A stretch of 23,216 nt of DNA from JBGSIZ01 sp041742255 (lineage in GTDB: Bacteria; Pseudomonadota; Alphaproteobacteria; Rhodobacterales; Rhodobacteraceae): assembly GCA_041742255.1 (NCBI GenBank), contig JBGSIZ010000176.1, forward strand, positions 1 through 23,216, written 5' to 3'. The position numbers were made by a program, and so were the translations under genes. The notes under the pieces were generated by a model. That model was not told the DNA's origin. It did not search any database and saw only the letters and a list, made by a program, of their open reading frames with translations. Shown here piece after piece: positions 7,763-14,371 of the stretch; the first letter of the stretch is position 1, and each line of letters begins with the position of its first letter.

Positions 7763-8602
7763 ATGGACCACGCCGCGTCAGACACCCTTGTTCAGGATCC
7801 GGACGGCGGAATGCCGCGCCTGCTAGAGATTATGCGGCGGCTGCGCGATCCGGTCACGGGCTGCCCGTGGGACATCGAACAAACCTTTGCAACCATCGCG
7901 CCCTACACGATTGAAGAAGCCTACGAAGTGGCCGACGCCATCGAACGACAGGCATGGGATGACCTGCGCGGGGAACTGGGCGACCTGCTGTTTCAATCAG
8001 TGTTTCACGCGCAAATGGCCTCGGACGCGGGGCTGTTCACGTTTCATGACGTGGCCAACACCATGGCGGAGAAGATGGTGGCGCGGCATCCGCACGTGTT
8101 CGGGGACGCGACCCGGGACAAATCCGCGGCCCAACAAACCGCCGATTGGGAACAGATCAAGGCGGCAGAACGGGCGACCAAGGCACAAGGCCGGGTGCTG
8201 GACGGCGTGGCGGCGGGGCTTCCGGCCCTGATGCGGGCGGTCAAACTGCAAAAACGGGCCGCTCGGGTGGGATTCGATTGGCCCTCCACCGATCAGGTGC
8301 TGGACAAGATGCAAGAAGAAGCGCGCGAACTGATCGAGGCCCGCGACACCCTGACCCCCGCCGAGGTCGAAGAAGAAATGGGCGACCTGTTGTTCGTCAT
8401 GGCCAATCTCGCGCGGCACTTGGGCGTTGATCCCGAAACGGCACTGCGGGGGGCCAACGCCAAATTTACGCGCCGTTTCAATGGAATAGAGGACGCTCTT
8501 GCGCTGAACGGCAAAACCCCCGCCGACAGCAATCTGGCCGAAATGGACACCCTGTGGAACCAGATGAAGGCACAGGAAAAGGCGCTAAAAATATCTGACT
8601 GA
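7763..8602 (+). CDS. mazG: Nucleoside triphosphate pyrophosphohydrolase
   Basis: MazG cleaves NTPs and dNTPs to the monophosphate plus pyrophosphate and is viewed as a house-cleaning enzyme. The 279-residue protein has two MazG repeats. The N-terminal one has CPWD (34-37), EEAYE (51-55) and ELGDLL (71-76), the EExxE...ExxD metal-binding layout. The C-terminal one has EEARE (185-189) and EEMGDLLF (204-211). The ATG at 7763 is preceded by AAGGAG about 12 bases upstream and by the M20 gene's divergent 5' end. A much longer open frame continues upstream but is antisense to other genes. Its stop codon sits inside the first palindrome of the presumed iron operator, so mazG and the next gene may be linked by overlapping signals. 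Confidence 0.95.
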   Translation: MDHAASDTLVQDPDGGMPRLLEIMRRLRDPVTGCPWDIEQTFATIAPYTIEEAYEVADAIERQAWDDLRGELGDLLFQSVFHAQMASDAGLFTFHDVANTMAEKMVARHPHVFGDATRDKSAAQQTADWEQIKAAERATKAQGRVLDGVAAGLPALMRAVKLQKRAARVGFDWPSTDQVLDKMQEEARELIEARDTLTPAEVEEEMGDLLFVMANLARHLGVDPETALRGANAKFTRRFNGIEDALALNGKTPADSNLAEMDTLWNQMKAQEKALKISD

Positions 8603-8645
8603 AAAAATCAGGTATTGACCCGACTGAAAGACTCAGGTTTTAACC
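8595..8645 (+). promoter_or_regulatory. Tandem imperfect palindromes, likely iron-responsive operator
   Basis: Two similar units, CTGACTGAAAAAATCAGG (8595-8612) and CCGACTGAAAGACTCAGG (8620-8637), are offset by 25 bases and match at 15 of 18 positions; the likeness continues to TTGACC / TTAACC. Each holds CTGA-N5-TCAG, and the first also fits TGA-N9-TCA, the spacing described for RirA-type iron boxes. A candidate -35 (TTGACC, 8615-8620) lies between them. The ATG of the iron-binding protein is 27 bases after the second unit. Regulation by iron is inferred from the downstream gene; the regulator (RirA-, IscR- or Irr-type) cannot be decided here. Confidence 0.6.
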
Positions 8646-8671
8646 GGGGCAGTCAATCAATGGAGTTTCCA

Positions 8672-9667
8672 ATGTTTCTGCGCACCGTCCTTCTGACCAC
8701 CGTCGCGGCATCGCCCGCCTTTGCGGATGTGAATATCTACACCACCCGGCAACCTGAACTGATCGAACCGGTGACGCAGGCGTTCACTGCCGCCACCGGT
8801 ATCGCGGTGAACCTCGCCTTTGTCGAAGACGGCATCGTGGAACGGCTTCAGGCAGAAGGGGCGCGGTCACCTGCCGATCTGGTCATGACGGTCGATATCG
8901 CAAACCTGCAACAAATCGTCGATGCCGACGTGATCCAAGCGGTGGACAGCGACGTTCTCACCGCCGCCATCCCCGCCAACCTGCGGGCGGCGGACAACCA
9001 GTGGTTCGGCCTCACCACCCGTGCGCGGATCGTCTATGCGTCCATGGACCGGGTCGCCGACGGCGAAGTCACCACCTACGAAGACCTCGCCGATCCCAAA
9101 TGGGCCGGGCGGATTTGCACACGGTCGGGTCTGAACAACTACAACCTCGCCCTTTTGTCCGGGGTCATCGCACATCTTGGCGAAGACGGCGCAACCACTT
9201 GGGCCGAAGGGCTCAAGGCCAACCTTGCCCGCAAACCCGAAGGCAGCGACCGCGCTCAGGTCAAGGCAATCTGGGCAGGCGAATGTGACATCAGCCTTGG
9301 CAACACCTACTACATGGGCCAGATGCTCGCCGATCCGGAACAAACCGAATGGGCCAACTCGGTGCGGATCGTGTTCCCGACATTCGCGGATGGCGGCACT
9401 CATGTGAACGTGTCGGGCGTGGCGATGACCAAAGCGGCACCAAACCGGGCCGAGGCGCTGCAACTGATGGAATTCCTCGTCTCGCCCGAGGCGCAGGCGA
9501 TCTATGCCCAAACCAACAACGAATATCCGGTCCTTGAAGGTGCCGCGTTGTCGGACCTCGTGCAAAGCTGGGGCAGCTTCACGCCCGATGACGTGTCGCT
9601 GTCGGATCTGGCGGCCAATCGGCCTGCGGCTTTGCGGATCATGGAAACCGTCAACTTCGACGGCTAA
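8672..9667 (+). CDS. Periplasmic Fe(3+)-binding protein of an ABC transporter (FbpA/FutA type)
   Basis: This 331-residue protein captures ferric iron in the periplasm. A signal peptide of about 18 residues ends in ASPAFA before DVNIYTTRQPEL, the usual mature start of the family. Candidate iron ligands are Y23 in NIYTTR and the tyrosine pair Y213-Y214 in NTYYMGQML; R118 in TTRARIVY corresponds to the region that binds the synergistic anion or substrate. KWAGRICTRSG, DISLGNTYY and GGTHVNVSG are family landmarks. I chose the ATG at 8672 because GGAG lies six bases before it and it starts the signal peptide directly; in-frame starts at 8615 and 8660 would add a polar leader. No permease or ATPase gene follows, so it must work with a transporter encoded elsewhere or have another role. 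Two palindromes upstream suggest iron control. Confidence 0.9.
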   Translation: MFLRTVLLTTVAASPAFADVNIYTTRQPELIEPVTQAFTAATGIAVNLAFVEDGIVERLQAEGARSPADLVMTVDIANLQQIVDADVIQAVDSDVLTAAIPANLRAADNQWFGLTTRARIVYASMDRVADGEVTTYEDLADPKWAGRICTRSGLNNYNLALLSGVIAHLGEDGATTWAEGLKANLARKPEGSDRAQVKAIWAGECDISLGNTYYMGQMLADPEQTEWANSVRIVFPTFADGGTHVNVSGVAMTKAAPNRAEALQLMEFLVSPEAQAIYAQTNNEYPVLEGAALSDLVQSWGSFTPDDVSLSDLAANRPAALRIMETVNFDG

Positions 9668-9679
9668 CATGCTGCTTTT

Positions 9680-9723
9680 ATGTAATAATGTATCATGACT
9701 ACATTGGGGGGCTACGGCCCCCC
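9680..9723 (+). terminator. Stable stem-loop after the iron-binding protein gene
   Basis: GGGGGGC (9706-9712) pairs perfectly with GCCCCCC (9717-9723) around TACG, which read on the plus strand is a C(UACG)G tetraloop of the very stable UNCG class. There is no T-run after it, so it is not a textbook intrinsic terminator; it may stop polymerase weakly or protect the 3' end of the transcript. An ATGTA...TACAT inverted repeat (9680-9704) precedes it. Confidence 0.5.
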
Positions 9724-9757
9724 GGCACACACCCGACACCACGCCATCCCAAAACCG

Positions 9758-11566
9758 TCAGGCTGACGCCTTTTCTTCCAGCGCCATCCATTCGTTTTCG
9801 GCAGCATCGAGTGCGGCTTGGCGTTCTGCCATCGCTTCGGTCGCCTTGCGAAATTTGACCGGGTTCTTGGTGAACAACTCGGGGTCGGCCATCAATTCCG
9901 ACAACTTGGCAATCTCGGCCCCCAGCTTTTCGATGATCGCGGGCAAGGCGTCCAAACGGTGCTTTTCTGTGAACGTAAGACCTCCGCCACGCACCTCAAC
10001 AACGGCGGCTTTCGCCTTGGTATCGCGGGGTTTTTCGGAATTCATGAGGGCGACCACATCACCGCGCTGCGCCTGATAATCGGTCCAGCCGCCGGCATAA
10101 ATCGTGGCGCGCCCGTCGCCTTCCATGGCGACCGTCACCGTCGCCACGCGGTCCAGAAAGTCTCGGTCGTGACTGACCAACAACACCGTGCCGTCGTAAT
10201 CATCCAGAATTTCCTGCAACAAATCCAGTGTTTCAATGTCCAGATCGTTGGTCGGTTCGTCAAGGATCAACAGGTTTGATTCCTTGGCCATCAACTTGGC
10301 CAACAACAACCGGGCCTTTTCACCACCGGACAGCGATTTGACCGGGGCGCGGGCTTGCCCCTCGTCAAACAGAAAATCTTTGAGGTAACCGACAACATGG
10401 CGCGGCTCGCCCCGCACCATCACCTGATCGGCCTTGCCGGACACGCGCATATCGGGATCACCGGTCAGGCTCTCCCACAGGCTCATCGACGGATCAAGGG
10501 CGGCGCGGCTTTGGTCAAACACCGCCACAGCTAGGTTGGTGCCATGCTTAACCAATCCGGCATCAGGTTCAACTTCGCCAAGCAACATTTTGATAACGGT
10601 CGTTTTTCCAACGCCATTCGGCCCAATGAACGCAATCCGGTCGCCACGTTGCACGGTCAGGGACAGACCGGACACAATCGGCTTGCCACCAAATGCCTTG
10701 AACAGGTCGATGGCCTCAATGACCTTCTTGCCGCTCACCGGACCACTTTCCAGCGACAACGCGGCGGTGCCCTGACGGCGGATCATGGCAGACCGTTCGG
10801 CGCGCAAATCCTGCAAGGCACGCACGCGGCCCATGTTGCGTTTGCGGCGGGCGGAAATTCCTTCAACGGCCCACCGGCCCTCGGCCTTGATGCGGCGATC
10901 CATCTTGTGGCGGGCCTGATCCTCGTCGTCCCAGACCTTGTCACGCCAGGCTTCAAATCCATCAAACCCGGTTTCCTGACGGCGCACGGCCCCCCGGTCG
11001 ATCCACAACGTGGCGCGGGTCAATGCGCGCAGGAACGCGCGGTCGTGGGAAATCAGAACGAAACCGGCGCGGGTGGTTTTCAACTCGTCCTCCAGCCAGC
11101 GGACAGCTTCGATGTCCAGATGGTTGGTCGGTTCGTCCAGCAGCATCAACTCGGGGGCTTCTGCCATCAGCTTGGCCAATGCGGCGCGGCGGCGCTCGCC
11201 GCCCGATGCGGTGGCGACGGGGCGGTCGGGGTCAAACTTCAACCCATCGGCGACCATTTCAATCCGATACCGGTCCTCCGGCTCCAACCGGCTGGCCGCG
11301 AAATCGCCCAGCGTCTCAAACCCCTCCATCGTGGGGTCCTGTTCCATATACCCCACCGTGATACCGGGCGGTACCACACGGGTGCCAGCATCGGGCAGGG
11401 TCAAACCGGCCATCACCTTCATCAAGGTGGATTTGCCAGACCCGTTGCGGCCCACCAAGGCCACACGGTCGCCCGGCTGGACCACCATGGACAATTCGGA
11501 AAACAAGGGATCCCCGCCAAACGTAAGCGAGATATCAGAGAGCTGGAGAAGGGGTGCGCGTGCCAT
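9758..11566 (-). CDS. uup: ABC-F family ATPase, Uup-like
   Basis: ABC-F proteins have two ATPase domains and no membrane part; they bind the ribosomal E site or nucleic acid. In this 602-residue protein the first domain has Walker A GRNGSGKS (39-46), signature SGGERRR (121-127) and Walker B LLDEPTNHLD (142-151). A linker follows (about 190-280). The second domain has GPNGVGKT (315-322), LSGGEKAR (412-419) and LLILDEPTNDLD (432-443). A charged C-terminal segment (about 540-602, ending ALDAAENEWMALEEKA) looks like the coiled coil typical of Uup, which favours Uup over EttA or YheS. It begins at the ATG at 11566, 37 bases after the acyltransferase gene on the same strand, so they may share a transcript. 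The exact subfamily role is not certain. Confidence 0.9.
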   Translation of the reverse strand: MARAPLLQLSDISLTFGGDPLFSELSMVVQPGDRVALVGRNGSGKSTLMKVMAGLTLPDAGTRVVPPGITVGYMEQDPTMEGFETLGDFAASRLEPEDRYRIEMVADGLKFDPDRPVATASGGERRRAALAKLMAEAPELMLLDEPTNHLDIEAVRWLEDELKTTRAGFVLISHDRAFLRALTRATLWIDRGAVRRQETGFDGFEAWRDKVWDDEDQARHKMDRRIKAEGRWAVEGISARRKRNMGRVRALQDLRAERSAMIRRQGTAALSLESGPVSGKKVIEAIDLFKAFGGKPIVSGLSLTVQRGDRIAFIGPNGVGKTTVIKMLLGEVEPDAGLVKHGTNLAVAVFDQSRAALDPSMSLWESLTGDPDMRVSGKADQVMVRGEPRHVVGYLKDFLFDEGQARAPVKSLSGGEKARLLLAKLMAKESNLLILDEPTNDLDIETLDLLQEILDDYDGTVLLVSHDRDFLDRVATVTVAMEGDGRATIYAGGWTDYQAQRGDVVALMNSEKPRDTKAKAAVVEVRGGGLTFTEKHRLDALPAIIEKLGAEIAKLSELMADPELFTKNPVKFRKATEAMAERQAALDAAENEWMALEEKASA

Positions 11567-11603
11567 GGGCGCTGGCTACGCAAGGGTCAGGGAAAACACA
11601 AGC

Positions 11604-12359
11604 CTATCCCGCAACCATCCGCAGGGCGCGGGCACGGGCGGGCGGAATCGCCGCAATCTCCAACCCGGTAAACACATGCAGGGTGTTCATTTCGGCATCC
11701 ACCACGGCGTGGTCACTGACCCAGCCGCCCATCACCAGATAGGTCTTCAACAACGGGGGCATCCGGCGCATCGCAACCTTGCGGTCAAACGGACGGCGCA
11801 ACCGTTCGGCAAACCGGAATACGCGGGGGGCCTTGACGCGGGGCAACCAGCGGACCGGGGCCAGATGACGTTCGGTCAACATGTCAAAGGCATCCAGATA
11901 GGTATCAGCCTCGGTGCCTTGAAACGACGAACAGCCAAACAACATTTCAACCCCGTGTTCATCCACATACCGGGTCATGGCGCCCCACGCGACACGCAGG
12001 ATATCGGCATCCTCGACCTCGGGATGGATACAGAACCGGCCCATTTCCACCATCGGCCCGGTGAACTCGCGCAACGCCTCAAGGCCATAGAACTGGGCGG
12101 AATAACACTCGCCAATCTCGGACCCGGTGCGCATCGGCAGCAACCGGAAACAACACACCAATCGGCCCGTGCGGACCTCCTCGACCAGAACATGGTGACA
12201 ACGATCATCAAACTGGTCGGCGTCCAACCCCTCCGGGCGACGCGAACCACCGGGGGTTTCCACGAAACACAAGTGGCGCAACGCCTGTGCGGCCCGCAGA
12301 TCCGCGTCCGTTTCGGCGAACCGGGCCGCATATCGGCCCTTGCGCAGCATCAACACCAT
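11604..12359 (-). CDS. olsB: GNAT-type N-acyltransferase, OlsB-like (ornithine lipid synthesis)
   Basis: This 251-residue protein belongs to the acyl-ACP-dependent N-acyltransferases once called 'putative hemolysin' (COG3176-type). OlsB adds a 3-hydroxyacyl chain to ornithine, giving lyso-ornithine lipid, which OlsA then acylates. Seen here are an N-terminal VR-like segment RFAETDADLRAAQALRHLCFV, DQFDDRCHHVLVE (48-60), LVCCFRLLP (68-76), EMGRFCIHPE (105-114) and MLFGCSSFQGT (139-149), all typical of the family. I chose the ATG at 12359, which has AAGG eight bases upstream; ATG at 12350 is an alternative, and a TTG at 12365 is less likely. OlsA is not adjacent, unlike in some relatives, so the ornithine-lipid assignment is a family-level inference. 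Confidence 0.78.
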   Translation of the reverse strand: MVLMLRKGRYAARFAETDADLRAAQALRHLCFVETPGGSRRPEGLDADQFDDRCHHVLVEEVRTGRLVCCFRLLPMRTGSEIGECYSAQFYGLEALREFTGPMVEMGRFCIHPEVEDADILRVAWGAMTRYVDEHGVEMLFGCSSFQGTEADTYLDAFDMLTERHLAPVRWLPRVKAPRVFRFAERLRRPFDRKVAMRRMPPLLKTYLVMGGWVSDHAVVDAEMNTLHVFTGLEIAAIPPARARALRMVAG

Positions 12360-12385
12360 TTGCAAAACCTTGGTAAGCCGCCCTT

Positions 12386-12414
12386 TTGACCTACATAGGG
12401 CGCATCTGTAACAA
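12386..12414 (+). promoter_or_regulatory. Candidate promoter for msrB
   Basis: TTGACC (12386-12391) is followed after 17 bases by TAACAA (12409-12414), just before the AAGGA ribosome site and the ATG at 12428. The -35 is good and the -10 poor. It lies in the 68-base divergent gap with olsB. Confidence 0.3.
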
Positions 12415-12427
12415 GGATATACGGAAC

Positions 12428-12823
12428 ATGGACAAAGTCACCAAGCCTGACGCCGACTGGCGCGCCCAGCTTTCCGATCTCGCCTACAAGGTCACCCGCC
12501 AACACGGCACCGAACGGGCGGGGACGCATGACAACTTTCCCAAATCCGCAGGGACATTTGCCTGCATCTGCTGCGATGCGCCCCTGTTCGACGCCGCGCA
12601 CAAGTTCGAGAGCGGCACAGGCTGGCCCAGCTTCTACCAGCCCAAAGACCCCGCCATGGTCGGCGAAAGCGAAGACAACGGCTGGTTCATGCGCCGGACC
12701 GAGGTCCATTGCGCCCGCTGCGACGCGCATCTGGGGCACGTTTTCCCCGATGGGCCGCAACCCACGGGCCTGCGGTATTGCATCAACGGGGTCGCGCTGA
12801 CCTTTGATCCGGATCAGGATTAA
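12428..12823 (+). CDS. msrB: Peptide-methionine (R)-S-oxide reductase
   Basis: MsrB reduces the R form of methionine sulfoxide in oxidised proteins. The 131-residue protein has the zinc site as two CxxC pairs (C46/C49 in CICC and C95/C98 in CARC), the substrate-pocket motif SGTGWPSF (62-69) and the catalytic cysteine C118 in RYCIN. The cysteine found in some relatives between SG and GWPSF is a threonine here, so recycling must use another cysteine or act directly through thioredoxin. No signal peptide is visible, hence cytoplasmic. I chose the ATG at 12428, preceded by AAGGA; an upstream in-frame ATG at 12386 would fall on the candidate promoter. Its TAA overlaps the convergent bamE stop within TTAA. 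Confidence 0.95.
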   Translation: MDKVTKPDADWRAQLSDLAYKVTRQHGTERAGTHDNFPKSAGTFACICCDAPLFDAAHKFESGTGWPSFYQPKDPAMVGESEDNGWFMRRTEVHCARCDAHLGHVFPDGPQPTGLRYCINGVALTFDPDQD

Positions 12824-13284
12824 CCGTCACTGCCCAGGAACGTTCCGGCGTCGAACCGGCCGAACGCACTGAACAATTGGCGCAACAAGGTCGTGTCGCG
12901 GATATTGTCATCTGTGACACGACGGGACAACTGGACCACGCGTCCGTCCTGCAATCCATATCGGGCAACGTCGTTGACCACGCCTGCGCCGTCAAACGTG
13001 ATTGCAACCACTTCGCGGTCCACTTCGCGCGGGGCCAATGCGCCAAAATGGCGGAACGTGCTGGCGACATAGTAGAACCCGCTGTCAGACAGCACGCCGC
13101 CAGCAGAGGGCGGGCCGACAACATCAGCCACGGTATCGCGGGTATCGACACCAACCAGAACGGCCGAAAGGTCTTCTTCTGAGGGAACATATCCATGATC
13201 GCGCATCTGCGCGCTGCAGGCTCCCAACGTGACCAAGGCCACGCCCAGAACAGCCCCCCGGATCGCTCCGCCAATCCTTGTCAT
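12820..13284 (-). CDS. bamE: Outer membrane protein assembly factor BamE (SmpA/OmlA lipoprotein)
   Basis: BamE is a small outer-membrane lipoprotein of the BAM complex that folds beta-barrel proteins. The 154-residue protein has a signal peptide ending in the lipobox LGAC (20-23), with C23 the likely lipidated residue. The SmpA/OmlA core follows: GYVPSEEDLSAVLVGVDTRDTVADVVGPPS matches the family's 'G.t...v...lG.P' start, then YYVASTFRHFG and a strand with VVAITFDGAGVV. The C-terminal part beyond about residue 120 is longer than in E. coli BamE, as is usual in alphaproteobacteria. It is divergent from yceD, a pairing I associate with Rhodobacteraceae. The window also carries surA, a partner in the same outer-membrane pathway. 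Confidence 0.88.
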   Translation of the reverse strand: MTRIGGAIRGAVLGVALVTLGACSAQMRDHGYVPSEEDLSAVLVGVDTRDTVADVVGPPSAGGVLSDSGFYYVASTFRHFGALAPREVDREVVAITFDGAGVVNDVARYGLQDGRVVQLSRRVTDDNIRDTTLLRQLFSAFGRFDAGTFLGSDG

Positions 13285-13367
13285 GCCTGCCCCCTTGCCA
13301 TGCGCGCCTGCGCCTTTTATCCGGCTTATAACAGCACGGGTCGCTGTTCAAGAATGGAAACCCCGCC
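13285..13367. promoter_or_regulatory. Divergent promoter region of bamE and yceD
   Basis: This 83-base gap must hold signals for both directions. Leftward, TTGAAC (13351-13346) and TATAAG (13330-13325) are 15 bases apart. Rightward, TTGCCA (13295-13300) is 17 bases before TATCCG (13318-13323). Both are weak matches found by eye. Confidence 0.3.
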
Positions 13368-13961
13368 ATGTCCACCGCCGCAGCCTCTGTTCCCCGTCCC
13401 AGCCACATCGTGCGACTGGCCGAAATCTCGGGTCGGGCGACGATTCCGGTGCTTCTGGAACCGGATGCACGCGAGCGGGCGGCTTTGGCTGTGGCGCTCG
13501 GCATCCCGGCCATCCGCAAATTCCGGTTGTCGGGGGACATCAGCCCGCTGGGGCGGCGGGACTGGCTGTTCACGTTCACGTTAGGGGCGACGGTGGTGCA
13601 GGACTGCGTCATCACGCTTGACCCGGTCACGACCCGGATCGACGAAACCCTGCGCCGAACCTACCTCAGCGACTATGAAACGCCCGACGCCGACGACGCC
13701 GAAATGCCCGAGGATGACACAGCAGATCCGCTGCCCACAGCCCTCGACCTCTACGATGTGGCGCTCGAGGCGCTGGCGCTGGCGCTCCCCCCCTACCCCC
13801 GGGCCCCCGGCGCGGAACTGGGGTCGGTAGTTTACACCGAACCGGGCGAGGCCCCGCTGACGGACGAGGCGGCGCGCCCCTTTGCCGGGCTGGCAGCCAT
13901 GCGCAAGGCGCGCATGGACGACGACGACGGGGACGGGGATGGGAACGACACACTGAACTGA
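13368..13961 (+). CDS. yceD: YceD/DUF177 family protein upstream of L32
   Basis: YceD proteins lie directly before rpmF in most bacteria and are tied to 23S rRNA and ribosome assembly; the biochemical role is not settled. The 197-residue protein has the DUF177 layout: RLAEISGR near the start, a beta-rich middle (RKFRLSGDISPLGRRDWLFTFTL, TVVQDCVITLDPV) and the C-terminal ALDLYDVALEALALALPPYPRAPGAE block, the most conserved family stretch. The tail is an unusually acidic run (DDDDGDGDG) with little complexity. Start ATG 13368 has a GGAAA eight bases upstream. It begins the yceD-rpmF-plsX-fabH cluster, although 166 bases without a gene separate it from rpmF. Confidence 0.88.
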   Translation: MSTAAASVPRPSHIVRLAEISGRATIPVLLEPDARERAALAVALGIPAIRKFRLSGDISPLGRRDWLFTFTLGATVVQDCVITLDPVTTRIDETLRRTYLSDYETPDADDAEMPEDDTADPLPTALDLYDVALEALALALPPYPRAPGAELGSVVYTEPGEAPLTDEAARPFAGLAAMRKARMDDDDGDGDGNDTLN

Positions 13962-14127
13962 GGCCACCCAAAACACAGGCATCTTTCCGAGTATTTTCGC
14001 GACCCCGTCCCAAACCGCGCTGGACATCGCCACCGCCCGCCTGTAACAGCCCGCCGATACACTGCTGCGCTTCGTCAGCATTGACCGAAATACCGGGCCC
14101 ACGTGCCCCCTGACCTGAGGTTGAGAC
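13962..14127 (+). other. Untranslated stretch between yceD and rpmF
   Basis: This is a 166-base gap inside an otherwise tight cluster. I see no gene and no clear terminator. A TTGACC (14083-14088) could be a -35 but has no convincing -10 after it. GAGG/GAG near the end would serve as the rpmF ribosome site. It may contain an internal promoter or a leader for L32. Confidence 0.4.
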
Positions 14128-14334
14128 ATGGCCGTCCAACAGAACAAAGTATCCAAATCCCGCCGCAACATGCGCCGGTCGCACGACGCACTCGTCGCGG
14201 CAAACCCCAACGAATGCGGCAACTGCGGCGAGCTGAAGCGCCCGCACCATGTGTGCCCGTCGTGTGGTCACTACGACAGCCGCGAAATCGTGGCCGCCGC
14301 AACCGACGTTGACCTGGACGAAGACGCGGCCTGA
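14128..14334 (+). CDS. rpmF: 50S ribosomal protein L32
   Basis: L32 is a small basic protein of the large ribosomal subunit. The 68-residue sequence starts MAVQQNKVSKSRRNMRRSHDAL, the standard L32 opening, and has the zinc-ribbon cysteines C30xxC33 and C43xxC46 (CGNC, CPSC), meaning the zinc-binding (C+) form and not the C- paralogue induced under zinc limitation in some bacteria. The acidic end (DLDEDAA) is usual in alphaproteobacteria. It lies between yceD and plsX, the classical arrangement. Confidence 0.97.
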   Translation: MAVQQNKVSKSRRNMRRSHDALVAANPNECGNCGELKRPHHVCPSCGHYDSREIVAAATDVDLDEDAA

Positions 14335-14371
14335 GGCCGGGTAGAAACTGGGTAACAGGCGCGGGGACCCG

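Noticed and set aside
10544..12389. Overlapping plus-strand open frames opposite the ABC-F and OlsB-like genes
   Set aside because: They have no ribosome site or recognisable domain and mirror the coding frames of clear minus-strand genes.
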